From assembly GCA_002751075.1 (NCBI GenBank), contig NAOQ01000495.1, forward strand, positions 40,626-56,268: DNA of 15,643 nucleotides. The letters are read 5' to 3'. A program made the position numbers and the translations under genes. Positions within the stretch are counted from its first letter, which is position 1. The number at the start of each line of letters is the position of its first letter. Under the pieces are notes generated by a model. That model saw only the letters and a list, made by a program, of their open reading frames with translations. It did not search any database and had not been told where the DNA came from. This DNA is from Ichthyophonus hoferi (taxonomy: Eukaryota; Opisthokonta; Ichthyosporea; Ichthyophonida; Ichthyophonidae). This document shows, piece by piece, positions 1 through 10,725 of the stretch.

Positions 1-9
1 CTCGTGTAT

Positions 10-11
<2 letters not shown>

Positions 12-41
<30 letters not shown>
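12..41. repeat. (AT)n microsatellite
   Basis: An almost perfect TA dinucleotide run of about 30 bases. Similar shorter runs occur at about 5634-5655, just before the exon 10 acceptor, and at 5810-5840, just after its donor. Confidence 0.9.
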
Positions 42-42
<1 letters not shown>

Positions 43-365
43 CAAGTCTTAACTTGCATCTATATATAAACGAATTAATATAGTTATGCATAATATGCCT
101 GCTTGTTGCGAAAGGGTGTATTCACACACAAACGCACATATATATATGAGTGTGGATCTGTTTCTTCTGGGACAGATAATTGCGGTTAATTATTGATTAA
201 AAACTAATTGTAGAAGTTCATTCTAGTTAAAAATGAGTACCAATCAGGAAGATATATTAATTTAAGTGATGTAATTAATGACGTTAGATCATACCTTTTG
301 GCATATTTGAACCAATAATTGCATTCCTTCTCAATTTCAAAAATAAAAATTCTTTTACTGTACCA

Positions 366-545
366 GAATTCTAGCTCTAAATATACCATCTTACTATTTT
401 CCTATTTTACTTTACTATACTAGAGTTCCAGCTCTAATTATACTACCTTACTATTTATTTTATTTTATTGTACTATTCTAAAGGTCTGTCTCTACTTATA
501 CTTCCTTACTATTTTTCTGTTTTACTTTATTATAAAGTTTTAGCA
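366..545. repeat. About 57-bp imperfect tandem repeat at the end of the first intron
   Basis: Three units start near 366, 423 and 481. Each runs from a TAGCTCTAA- or TCTGTCTCTA-like head, through CTTACTATTT, to a TATTTTACTTTA-like pyrimidine-rich tail. A fourth, truncated unit runs from about 538 into the splice acceptor at 566-567. The units differ by scattered substitutions and small indels. Confidence 0.75.
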
Positions 546-567
546 CTAACAATAATACCTTATTCAG

Positions 568-3500
568 ATGCAACCAATTTTGATGATATGATTGCCGAGG
601 CACGAAGTGCTCTGAGAGAGGGAAATTACGAGGCGGCCGTAGAGAAAGTCTCAGGGATTATAGGTGAGGCACTGTTTGATTGAATATTCACACTTATAAT
701 CTATATACATACCTATGAATATATATACACGCACATATCTATGATAAGATAGGATAGGATATGATACAATATCATAACACAACATATGGCATGATATATA
801 TGTATACATAATATATAAATCCATGGTCGGGGAATGCAAGGAAATGAGATAAGCATTATATCAAATATATGGGGCTGTGGAGGCAAAAATACTAAGAATG
901 ATGAGTATATTCTACAACCACCACAATCGACTCATTAACCTAACCAGCCATTTCTCTTTATCTACAGACCTGGATCCCAACCATTTCGTAGCTTTTGACT
1001 TGGTGAGTAGAATGTATTTACTATTATGTGGCAGACTTGTAATATTTTATTATTATTAATAATTCCATTTTCATTTTTATTATTTGACTTTTTCTGTGTA
1101 AAATTTTCGTTTTCAAGTTTTTTTTTCTTGGGAGAAGGGGCAAAGCCTAGTCATATTTATTTCTTAATTGGTTTATTCTAATTAATTAGTAATTAATATT
1201 AATTATAGCCGTTGATAAATGACGGTACATAACATTTGTTTTTGCTCTTTTGTGCCAATTTTAATATTTTCTATGCGCACTCCTTAGTACTATGATTACT
1301 ATAGTTGCTATGGTTCCCATGAGTAACCAGTAATCTTATTTAGAGTTCACCTTATATACCATTGGCTATTTCATTTACTCATCTTTTCTATTTTACTTGT
1401 TATTGATATTCTTCTATATTTCCAACTCTTTCTCTAAATTCTTTCTCTCCTAATCTCCATTTCTACATTTCTATCTTTTATAATTTATCTCTATTCATTT
1501 CACTATATATATGGGTGTACATTATTTTCTCACTCTGTTTTCGTTCACCAGAGATCTACAGTGTATCAGGCGGTAGGCCGTACCAGGAATGCCCTACAGG
1601 ACTTGGATAAGGCCACGGCTATTAATCCTAAGCTGACCAGGGTGCGTACATATACACATTAATATATTATGTTATATCGGTGTATTATATAGTACATTAT
1701 AATATATCAAATTATATTATTTTATACTATAGTGTACTATATTTAATTATATTGAACTGTCATTTTATATCATAATGCACTTTGTTATAAGATATCAAAT
1801 TATATTTATGCATACAAGTGTACCATGGTATGGTATATTATATGACATTATGCCATTCTATGTCGCGTGTGCCACATGATAGTATATTAAAGTAATTTTT
1901 TTAATACTATATATACTATATTATATTTTATTATATCAAATTACGTCATCAACCTATAATAAATATAAACCAGGACAATATACACCAATCTTATAGGAAA
2001 GTTAATTGTAGCATATGATTAACCTACTTCAGAAGTACAAAGACCACTCTATTACACTTCCTAATTAGGCCAATTAAGTAGCCACTAAGATCCTGGGTTG
2101 AAATTTCATGTGCTGAAGGCAACACAATCTTATTGGCTGCATGTATACACTAATGATTCCATATCACAATCAAAGTTTAATATTAATAATCTTTTTCTAT
2201 TGATATATGGAAGAGGCTTTTTATAGGCTGCTTTGGGCGTGCTATTATATTATTTGTGCATGTACTATATTATATGACATTACAGCATTTTTTCAATGTA
2301 CCATATGATATTATATTAAATTAAATTATTTTATAGCATAGTGTACTATACTCTATTATATTAAATTGTATTTCTCTCATTTCCTTGCATTCTTCTACTA
2401 TGACTTTAATAGCATACTTAATGTTTGATAGCAACCAACCATTGATTAACAACTACTGATGCTTTTATCAACCAATAGGCGTGGCTTAAAAAGTCTCAAT
2501 TAGAATTGAAACTTGGTCGTTTTGATGACGCGGAGAAGTCGCTATCGCATCTAGCAGAATCCCCCGAGGCTGCCAGTTTGGTAAGGCATTCATGCCATTT
2601 GATTGGCAGACTACTATTTTAATGTTATATTTAAAACGTTATTGTAAACTAGATAGCTTATATATATATCCAAGTATTTTTTTATCATGCGATTGATTGG
2701 CCGCCTGCATTAGTCATATATATCTAAGTATACCCACAGCACATATTATAACAAACATAAACCCTTTCTTTGTCAATTAGATGCTGTTCTATAAATAGAG
2801 CTACGGGATTAATGCTATTACATTTTAATTGTTTTAATTGCATTTTAATTGCGTTTTGGCCTTTTGGATGAATTTTTCTTATTTTAAACCATTCTTAGGA
2901 GGGGAATGGCGGATTTAAATCTAGTGAATGATTGGCGATAACTTTTAAATATCAGCAAGTAATTTATCAATTAATGAATAATAAATAATGGTAACTAATT
3001 TGGTTACTTGAAGCTACTATGACGTTATGGAACAGTTTTTTTATTTGCGTTTTTTTTTGGTTATGCCTTGCGAATTTTAAAAATACTATAACCTTTTATA
3101 TTTCCGCGACATATATCTAGTCTTAGATAGTTTCCCCCTATTAACATAACCACAACCTCTGTGCATTACAGAAACAAAACATTTTGGAAGCACGGGAGCA
3201 CAAGACTCAGGGAATGCACCTATACCAGAAGAAGGATCATGCTGGTGCTGTACACCTTCTGACACAGGCCATCACTCACGCTAATGAGGTACATGCATTT
3301 GGTTATATATTATTAGTATTATTGTTATTATTTCTTATTATTCTTGGAGGTATTAGTGGGATTATTATTATAATTATTATTAGTATTATGATTACACTTA
3401 CTGTTGTTGTGATTATAATTATTACTATTAGTACTATTACTGTTACTATTACTATTACTATTGTGTCAATCTAAATATGCATCCACCCGTCACCTCACAG

Positions 3501-6500
3501 GATCCAGATATTCGAACCTTGCGTGCCAAAGCTAACGAGATCTTGGGAAATTTAGCCGAGGCTATTGGTGACTATACGTAAGTATATATACATGTATGTA
3601 TGTAAGTGTAAGGGTAGATAATTTGTATATATATTATATTGTATTATAACCGTTAACACATTGGTATTGCATATTGTATTGTCTTATACTATACTATACT
3701 ATTTTATATTAGACTTTATTATATTTTGTTTTACTATATTATGTTATATTGTACTATACTATATTATTATAATATGCCATGCCCTACGGGCTCTGAGACT
3801 GTGGGATAGTATATTATACCATATCCTGCTATATGAGTACTAGATAGACGAGGCGAGAGAGAAGAAAAAAGGTCGTATAAGAGGAACATAAACAACATAT
3901 GAATGTATTACAATTGCTTACATTACTGCATTCAGTTATATAACATCAACACGGATAATATATATAATAGTATTGTGTATGTATGTATATACAAGGCATA
4001 CTTAATCACATAATATACAACATCTGAACTGAACTGAACAATCTTTGGACACATAGAGAAAAGATTGACTCCGACTTCCATAATACCTATATCTCTACTT
4101 TTACTTATACTCCTCCTCTCCCTCTTCCTCACTTTCTCCTTATACTGACCCTTGCCCAATTATATACAGGCGAGCCACCAAGATGTCCAATGACGATACG
4201 GATGGATTCCTTCAACTGAGTCTTCTTTACCATAAGAACGGAGAACCCGGTAGTTCATTAGTGTATGAATTATTTTTTTCTTATTAGTTTTTAGCTATAT
4301 ACATATATGTTATTATAGTGTTGTATTATTTACTGAGTATTATTATTAATAATAAGTATATATTACAGTCTAGTATAACAATATGTAATGTATAGTATGT
4401 AATACTATATAGTATAGTACAATATAACATGATGCAATATAATATAATACACTTAAACAGAATGGAATAAGATAGAATACAATGTAGTGAAATATAATGC
4501 AACATATACATGTTGGTAATGAGGGATTAATTTGGTTTGCCTTCCTCCAGTCAAATAAGAAGTTGTCTGAAGTTAGATCCAGAACACAAGGAATGCTTTG
4601 ACCACTACAAGGTAATTGATAATTCCATCTTATACATTCATGTATTTATTTTTTCTACATACACGATTTTCTTTTTATTACCCTTTTTCTTCCTTTCAAA
4701 GTATTTTAAACACTATAATCAGTCGAGAAAAAAATACATATACCGACATAGACTGCATGTTGATCTATATTGTGATAGGGGAGAGGCACATGTCTTACTG
4801 CGATAGTTTGATGAAGGTATATATATGTTTGTTTGTGTATGAAAAACAGATAAATATCTTGCTGAATGATAGAAAGAGATATGAGTGAGTGAGTGTACGA
4901 TAAGTAATAAAAATAAATATTTATTGGTTTGAAACAATTGCAAACTAGGTTAATACGATGCAATAGGGATATAATCGTTAGGAAGATGGAGCTATAGATA
5001 TATAGATATCTGCATTCATAGAGCTAGGGAAGGCGAGGAAATGCGTCCCTTATCATTTGTTGTTACCTGCATACTGTTTGATATTACATTATACCGTATC
5101 ATACCATATCATCATACTACATACTGCATTATACTGTACCATATCAAGCTACAGCACACTACATTATACTATACCATATCAGACTACATCACACCAGCTT
5201 TTTTCATGACCCTACCCCTCTTTTTCTCTTTCTCCTAATCTCAGAGAGTCAAGAAGCTGTCAGCCCAAGTAGACGCTGCTACGAAAGCTCTAGAGGAACA
5301 AAGGTACGATGATGCAATAGAGAAAATAAACATTGTCTTAGAGAAAAGTAAAGACTCGATGCCACTACAGCAGGAAATGACTAAGAAACTGTGCACCTCA
5401 CATCTTCAGGTATGTATATATTTTGTATTGTGGTGTAGTATAGTGTGGTGTATTGTATTATATGATTGTTTTCAGTACACCCATATCTATAATAATATAT
5501 TATGTTATATTGGAGCATGATCTCATATTATATTAGGACCTATTATCTTATAACCCATAACATGTAACCCATTCTATATTACACACTTTACGTCAAAATT
5601 ACATCCTTACACAAACAGACACGCACACACACGCATATATATATATATATATATACTTACACACACCATCCACAACCCACCCACAGCTAAAGCATGGTAC
5701 TGAGGCCCTGAAGGAATGTTCTTCTGCCCTAAAGCTGGTAGGACAAGATGCGGATCTATTATGTGATAAGGCCGAAGCACTCATCTTACTGGGAGAGTTT
5801 GATGCAGGTATATATATGTATATATATATATGTATATATTTCTGTGTGACTATTAATCCGGTTTATACTTTAATAGACAGTATATAATATATAGCCTACT
5901 GTATAGGCCTACATCTTGATCTATATGTAATGAGATCCCGATACATTTGTATTATATGTATCTAATCAACGCTCTAATCATGTCACCTTAATTGATATGG
6001 GGGTCTTTGATTGGTTTACTTAAGTGTCATGCTAACGCTATCCTCCAATCAACATCCCTCATCTCCATCTCCTTTTTTCTTTCTCTCACTCCTTTCAGCC
6101 ATCACCAGTTACCAAGAGGCCCTGAATATACAGGAAGACCACAGTCGGGTAGGTTATTCTATATACGCAGATATTATATTACATATAGAATGTTATATTA
6201 TAATACACCATATCCTATTATGCTATATCTTATCTTATCTTATCCCACCATATCATACTATATGCTATCCTATCCTAACCTATCATATCAAACCATACCA
6301 CATCCTACCATATTCTGTCCTATCCTATCGTATCATATCACATCCTTACTAAGTCATACTTTCACAGGCGAAAGAGGGTGTGGATAAAGCTCAAAAGCTT
6401 AAAAAGCAAGCATCCAAGAGAGATTACTACAAGATATTGGGGGTAGGTTTGTATGTTTTGTTTTTATATTGATCATGTTTTTCATGTTTGTCATATTTTG

Positions 6501-8324
6501 CTTTTCATATTTTCTTACACTTTTGTATTTGTTATATTTGTTATATTTTTATTGATATTAATTAATTATATCTTTTTAAATTTAATATCAGTTGTTTGCT
6601 TAGACAGATTAGCTCATAATTCATTTATGGAATATATGGTTTGTGATATATAATATGATATATGCCCACTCAGAACAATGAGTTTATCTGACATAGAGTT
6701 AGATAGGTATTTACCTTTATCATTAGCCACTGTATATAGGATTTATATCTTTTAAGTTAATTGGTATAGTTTATATTAAAATTATTTATTTTCTGCATTG
6801 TAATGTTTAACTTATATCATGTATTATAGGGATACTACTGTAAGAACTATTTAATAGTAAAATCAATCCAATCAGTACACGAGATTATATATATTTTTAC
6901 ATATGCAGATCCACAGTGGGATAGATAATAGAGGAAAAAATATTTAGCCAAGGATTAATTAATTAATTATATATCAATATCAACCAATCACAATTGACAA
7001 CTTTAGTTTCAGCATATATATGGTCATAGATTATGTATGGCTACTTATTATAGATAGAAAAAGAAATTTAGAATGCATTGAGTTATTTTCTTTCTTTCTT
7101 TTCTTTCTCCATGGAAGTAAAAGTTGAAAAATAATATAATATAACACACATATATAATATATAATATTAACGCGTTGCTTTGATTGTCAGGTTCCACGCA
7201 ATGCCGATAAAAAACAAATCAACAAGGCTTATAGGAAGATGGTTTTAGAATGGCACCCTGATAAGGTAGGTGATGTATTATATATATATACCTTACATAT
7301 ACATTATATACTACATTATAATTGCTAAGGCATATGGGAGGATGGCTTTAGAATGACACCCTGTCAAAATAGGATATATATTATAGTATAGTATATTATT
7401 TCTATGCCTTATATATACATTACATATTCACTATATCACTCCTTTCTGTTTTTGTTTTCTTTCCTTATTCTTTTATAGTTCTTTTTTTTCTTTTCTTTTT
7501 TCTTTCTCTCTTTTTCTTGCTCACGTATTCGTTTTCTTTCGCATTTCAGTTTTTATTTCTATCTTCTCTCCATTTTATCTCTTACTATTTATTTTTTATT
7601 TTTTTGTATTTCCTAGCCTACCTTATATATTTTATATACTGTATGTGTGCCTGCTCGTTGGCGTGACCTTTGCCCACTCTCTCTCTCAACCTTCCAGGCC
7701 TAGATCAATGGAACTTTCTAGAGTTACTTTGTTTTACTTGAAATATACGGATATAGACATACATATATTTGGTTTGCGTTCGACCAATAAAATCACACGA
7801 TCTAAGGCTGATCCAGTGATATTGGGTTATACAGTATGATGGTGATGATAAGAGCATGGCCCAAAAGAAGTTCATGGATTTATCTGACGCCAAAGACGTT
7901 CTTATGGACCCAGGTGAAATATTATTGAATGTTACTGTATATATATATGTTTATGTATCAATATGTATGTACATGCCTATAGTGGTATGGTAGAATAGAT
8001 AAATACATATTATTATACATACTATATTCTTTAATTTGTATATTATATTACTATTATACGATTATACATACTATAATATCATCATACCACCATACTTTAC
8101 CTTCTCACCTTCTATCCTCTTCTACAGAGAAACGTAAGCAATTTGACGAAGGTGTCGATCCACTAGATGCTGAGGCAATCCGTGAACAACAACAAGGTGG
8201 TGGCTTCCCTTTCAATCATCCCTTTGGTGGTGGATTCCAGGGCGGCGGATTCCATGGGGAATTCCATCAAGGATTCCATGGAGGAAACCAGGGTGGGCAC
8301 ACGCACCACTTCACCTGGAATTAA
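568..8324 (+). CDS. DNAJC3: DNAJC3/P58IPK orthologue: ER TPR and J-domain co-chaperone, 5' partial, 15 visible exons
   Basis: Seen: exons at 568-663, 968-1002, 1552-1641, 2479-2580, 3172-3288, 3501-3577, 4170-4262, 4551-4611, 5245-5409, 5687-5807, 6099-6148, 6368-6442, 7191-7265, 7835-7913 and 8128-8324. All have GT/AG borders and matching phases, giving 476 complete codons before TAA at 8322-8324. The first exon begins with two bases that finish a codon, so the initiator and signal peptide lie upstream; vertebrate DNAJC3 is about 504 residues, which leaves roughly 30. Residues 1-336 are TPR helices, for example LREGNYEAAVEKV, LGRFDDAEKSL, CLKLDPEHKECFDHYK and RYDDAIEKI, in the same order as human. 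The J domain follows. Known: the family binds unfolded clients through its TPRs, stimulates BiP ATPase in the ER lumen and dampens PERK. The donor of exon 7 was set at 4262 because an earlier GT at 4250 breaks phase and loses conserved residues. Exons of 35 and 50 nt are unusually short. Confidence 0.95.
1834..2372. repeat. Diverged direct repeat of about 110 bp within intron 3
   Basis: The stretch at about 1834-1945 (TATATTATATGACATTATG...) recurs at about 2264-2372 (TATATTATATGACATTACA...) in the same order and strand. A related piece (ATAGTGTACTATA and flanks) is also near 1697-1763. Both lie in the intron between exons 3 and 4. This is most simply a local duplication in AT-rich intron DNA. 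Confidence 0.55.
3300..3472. repeat. Imperfect ATT/ACT trinucleotide repeat in intron 5
   Basis: TTATTATTA-type triplets grade into ACTATTACTATTACT-type triplets directly after the exon 5 donor at 3289. Because the run is triplet-based, exon 5's frame stays open through it and gives an artificial hydrophobic Ile/Val/Thr tail. The GT at 3289 and the acceptor at 3499-3500 show that this is intron. Confidence 0.8.
4702..4816 (+). pseudogene. Decayed duplicate of DNAJC3 exon 10 in intron 8 (possible poison exon)
   Basis: From 4762 to 4828 about 55 of 67 aligned bases match the end of exon 10 and its donor (5753-5819). Translated, DLYCDRGEAHVLLR aligns with DLLCDKAEALILLG. The frame stays open upstream to a strong pyrimidine tract and AG at 4700-4701, beginning YFKH against the LKH that starts exon 10. 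The implied exon is 115 nt against 121 for the parent, has the same entry phase, and keeps a GT donor at 4817. A TAG lies at 4804-4806. It sits before exon 9, so it is out of order; duplication of an exon 9-10 block followed by loss would explain this. It is either a dead exon or a rarely used poison exon. Confidence 0.8.
5080..5195. repeat. Imperfect tandem repeat in intron 8
   Basis: A unit of about 35-40 bases built on CTACATTATACTATACCATATCA is repeated two to three times with small changes before the exon 9 acceptor. A similar ATCCT/ATCTT pentamer-like run lies at about 6220-6345 in intron 11. Confidence 0.6.
6220..6345. repeat. Degenerate TATCY pentamer repeat in intron 11
   Basis: Tandem TATCT, TATCC and CATATCA variants run through most of the intron between exons 11 and 12. 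They read as open frames on the + strand only because stops are rare in this composition. Confidence 0.65.
6368..8324 (+). CDS. DNAJC3: J-domain and C-terminal tail exons (exons 12-15) of DNAJC3
   Basis: This part of the DNAJC3 gene is given separately because it carries the catalytic co-chaperone module. Exon 12 ends with KRDYYKILG, the classic start of J-domain helix I. Exon 13 holds helix II and the HPD loop (EWHPDK; codons 7254-7262), the tripeptide needed to stimulate Hsp70/BiP ATPase. Exon 14 holds helix III (KKFMDLSDAKDVLMDP). Exon 15 begins with EKRKQFDEGVDPLDAE, a DNAJC3 signature that matches the human protein closely. The rest of exon 15 is a tail rich in Gly, Phe and His ending HHFTWN. 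Human DNAJC3 also has a Gly-rich tail and ends FHFN, without a KDEL signal, so the lack of KDEL here is normal for the family. All key J-domain residues are present. Confidence 0.95.
6443..7190 (+). other. Intron 12 of DNAJC3
   Basis: This 748-bp intron is bounded by GTAGGT and TTGTCAG. It is AT-rich and I see no gene, RNA or clear repeat in it. Confidence 0.85.
7218..7440 (+). repeat. About 103-bp tandem duplication of the 3' part of exon 13 and the start of intron 13
   Basis: The parent half is 7218-7320, covering the last 48 bases of exon 13 plus intron. The second half starts near 7321. The offset is 103 bases across the exon part; the intron part, recognised by CCTTACATATACATTA against CCTTATATATACATTA, is offset by 116 because of an indel. 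Confidence 0.8.
7321..7368 (+). pseudogene. Decayed partial copy of J-domain exon 13
   Basis: Over 48 bases, 36 match exon 13. Read in the parental frame, IAKAYGRMALE is followed by TGA (7354-7356) in place of the Trp codon, then HPVK in place of HPDK. The donor GTAGGT of the parent is ATAGGA here, and no acceptor is included in the duplicated segment. It therefore cannot act as an exon and is a relic of a local tandem duplication. Confidence 0.85.
7440..7620. other. Pyrimidine-rich stretch in intron 13
   Basis: Long T and C runs such as CTTTTTTTTCTTTTCTTTT fill this part of the intron. Further pyrimidine-rich sequence near 7670-7700 ends in TTCCAG at 7699, an unused-looking acceptor. The acceptor that fits the reading frame is ACAG at 7831-7834. 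Confidence 0.6.
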
Positions 8325-8358
8325 TATTTTCGCCCTTGTATTTTATCTATTAATGACA

Positions 8359-8388
8359 AATAAAAAGATGGATTTAAATAATAATAAA
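8359..8388 (+). promoter_or_regulatory. Polyadenylation signals of DNAJC3
   Basis: Two AATAAA hexamers at 8359-8364 and 8383-8388 lie 35 and 59 bases after the stop codon. A GT-rich stretch (TTGTGTGATTG) follows the second one. This gives a very short 3' UTR of roughly 60-90 bases. Confidence 0.7.
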
Positions 8389-8399
8389 ATTGTGTGATT

Positions 8400-9450
8400 G
8401 ATACACATGTTATGCAACGAATTGAGTGGTATCATACTATTATAGGATTATGCCAATATTTGAGATGTACACTTAAGTACCCACAGTTCTACTTATGCAG
8501 GACTCATACGGTATAGTCTGTTATATGATTTATGTTACTATGGTATGATAGGGGTAAACTATAGGAGATTGGTTATGTGTCAATCAGCCAGGGAAATGAT
8601 AGGGTAGTACATTCGAATTATAGATTATAAACAAAATATAATATAATATAGCATAACCAAGCACTGTTATGTCTGTGTATGTAATACCGCAATGCCATTG
8701 AGAATACCACTATAATATTACATCATATATGCTCATAGTATAAGGTTAAATGGACACAATGAATTAAGTTATGTTACCATGTATGGAAAAAGTACACACA
8801 TAACTTACTTAGTACACGGTACCCGACTTTTCAGTGACATTTGTTTTAGACCATAATAATTTCTATTTAAATAATATATATATACGTATTTATATTATTT
8901 CGTAGTTGTTACATTTTTGTTTTCAATTATCATCATAGAAATATTGATACAATCACCCATAGGTAGGTTTTTATACAATCGCAAGCCTATAGCCAATAGT
9001 ATTTATGATTGCCTAGAATGATCTATGATTAGCTAAGTAGATAGTGTCAAGATAGGATAGTCCACCAACGGATTAGTAGGTCATAGCCTAAATTAGGTTA
9101 TAGTTGATTAATGACTAGCAATTTATAATAGAGAAAATAGATGATTTTTAATATACGAAAGACGCATGTTTCTGCTCATTAAGAGGCTGGTAATTATAAA
9201 TACCAAATATAGCTACATATGCAATATAGAAAAAGTAACTATAGTTCTAGTTATCTCATTAACTAATGCTAGATTCAGAAGCAATATATAGTGTTATGTT
9301 TAGAAAGTATAAAATGATCTTGTTTGAGGCAGATTGGGGACCTTTGGCTCTTCAGTGATACAGAAGAAAGGATATATAGTTTGTTGCCAGTAGGCCTCTG
9401 TTTTGCACGACTTTAAATGTAAATGTGTAATTCATAGTGTTGGGAATAGG
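8400..9450. other. Intergenic AT-rich DNA without a recognisable gene
   Basis: About 1 kb with frequent stops in all frames. I see no RNA gene, no transposon ends and no convincing promoter. Confidence 0.6.
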
Positions 9451-9882
9451 GAATAATAGGTAGAGACATGAGTGTTCCTATGACCTACATTCGTTTAGAA
9501 GAAGAAAATATACCGAATTAAGGGGCGTTTTAACGTGTCCTTTTGCAGACATGGAATACAGATATGCCAAGATAGATTTTTTGCTATTAAACAAATCAAC
9601 AGGACTTTGTCTTAGGCAGGATGCCTAAGCAGTGTGCTATCTGGACCCCAAAAACGTATGATTTCAAATGGCTTATTATTTAGTTGCAAGATCTTTATCA
9701 TCGGTCATCGGTTGGTTCAATTTTGGTAGATCAATCATCTTGGATTGCCATTTAACACCAATAGATTGCACTAACTAGTTTCCCAGGCTACAAGGCTATA
9801 TAATAATAATTGCCAATAAGATTAAATAATTATAACTATATAAAGAAATTCCTAAGTTAATTAAATATTCCTGTTTCAGCAC
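9451..9882. repeat. Repeat family 1, uninterrupted copy
   Basis: This 432-bp segment matches 10411-10547 and then 12006-12273 in the same orientation. Shared landmarks are GGAATAATAGG/GTGAATAATGA with GAGACAYGAG at the left, GACTTTGTCTTAGGCAG against GACTTGTCTTAGGCAG in the middle, TAGATCAATCATCTT, and AATTAAATATTC near the right end. Similarity is roughly 70-80% by eye. No coding frame is evident and the family is not recognised; it could be a non-autonomous element. Confidence 0.75.
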
Positions 9883-10410
9883 TCCCTTGGGGCGTGGATT
9901 ATTTCACCTAGGGCATAAAAAATATGAAAAAGGAATATGAAAAAAAAGAAAAGAAGAAACAACATGGCGACTGCTTAGGTGTAGGCTTGTCGCTTGCTAA
10001 ATGAACCAGATAATTCCTGATATCATTCCGAAATGACTGTCGCATGGTGCTCAATCTAAAAAAAAAAGGAAGACAGTCCACCAAAGTGTATATTAAATTA
10101 AATGATCTAGCTCTGGCTCTAGCTCTTAGCTTTATTGTAGGCTCTGGCTCTGGCTCTATTGTAGGCTCTGGCATCTGACGTCTGGCGGCTGGCGGCTGAG
10201 GTAATATGTGGGTGTTTGCCAGTTGTTTTGTACATTACCTTGGTGTTACTTTGAAGCTGGAAATATAGATAGATCAAATGCATATTTGAAGACTGTATAG
10301 ATGTAGGGTTGGAGTAAAGTGTTTTCGGCATTTGCATATCGTTGACTTAATGGAAGTACCAGGTTTTGTGACAATGATAAACTAGTTAATTTTTCATCGC
10401 CACCATATCG
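9883..10410. other. Spacer between the two repeat-1 copies
   Basis: The spacer contains A-rich runs (about 9930-9962), a GGCTCT hexamer repeat and otherwise featureless sequence. The minus-strand frames here, rich in Glu/Pro and Arg/Ala, come from the hexamer repeat and do not look like genes. Confidence 0.55.
10108..10170. repeat. GGCTCT/AGCTCT hexamer repeat
   Basis: Repeated CTCTGG and CTCTAG hexamers, with ATTGTAGGCTCTGG appearing twice. On the minus strand this encodes an artificial Glu-Pro or Arg-Ala dipeptide run. Confidence 0.8.
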
Positions 10411-10547
10411 TGAATAATGAATGGAGACACGAGCATTCTTATTTCCTATATTCTTTTAGGAGAGAAAATAACGAATATCATGGGGCTTTTTAACACATCT
10501 CTTTGCATACACGCAGTAAAAATATGCTGAGACATTTATTATCATTA

Positions 10548-10725
10548 CAGAAGTTACCAGAAATAAATGGTCATTTTGAATACAGAAAAAAAAATGAAAT
10601 GCAATAATAAAGAGGAAATTGTAAGAAATTTGCTTTTTTTGCTATTTTCACTAATGGAATTGTATTTTTAACATCTCATAATTTTTTGAAAGAAAAATTA
10701 TCATTCAAGAAATAAAAGGAATAGC
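10548..10725. repeat. Left terminal inverted repeat of the Tc1/mariner element
   Basis: Pairs with the reverse complement of about 11715-12003. It contains one CCAGAAATAAATGG-type unit where the right end has about five. Confidence 0.75.

Larger units (their letters stand above)
1..567 (+). other. Upstream intron of DNAJC3 (end only)
   Basis: Everything before 568 reads as the 3' part of an intron. It ends in TTATTCAG directly before the first exon. It holds an (AT)n run at about 12-41, short AT-rich stretches and a minisatellite at 366-567. I found no convincing ATG plus signal-peptide exon here. The frame open upstream of 568 has no ATG before a stop at 435-437, so the signal-peptide exon is probably outside the window. 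Confidence 0.6.

Noticed and set aside
468-683. Open frame joining a hydrophobic leader to the first TPR exon
   Set aside because: It has no ATG (it begins at TTG), the leader is made of the minisatellite, and a good acceptor interrupts it at 566-567.
3184-3474. Open frame continuing exon 5 with a long Ile/Val/Thr tail resembling a membrane segment
   Set aside because: The tail is the ATT/ACT triplet repeat of intron 5, and splice sites at 3289 and 3500 remove it.
5992-6387. Long overlapping + strand frames across exon 11 and its introns
   Set aside because: They run through the TATCY repeat. Only 6099-6148 is exonic, and in a frame fixed by its neighbours.
6660-6700. Short match of intron 12 (TTTATCTGAC) to exon 14
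   Set aside because: Only about ten bases match and the flanks do not, unlike the two exon copies reported.
7645-7839. Open frame ending at the exon 14 acceptor
   Set aside because: It is in the wrong frame for exon 14, and HPDK joins YDGDD directly in the J domain, leaving no place for it.
9908-10337. Minus-strand frames rich in Glu-Pro or Arg-Ala
   Set aside because: They are produced by the GGCTCT hexamer repeat and A/T runs, with no family resemblance.
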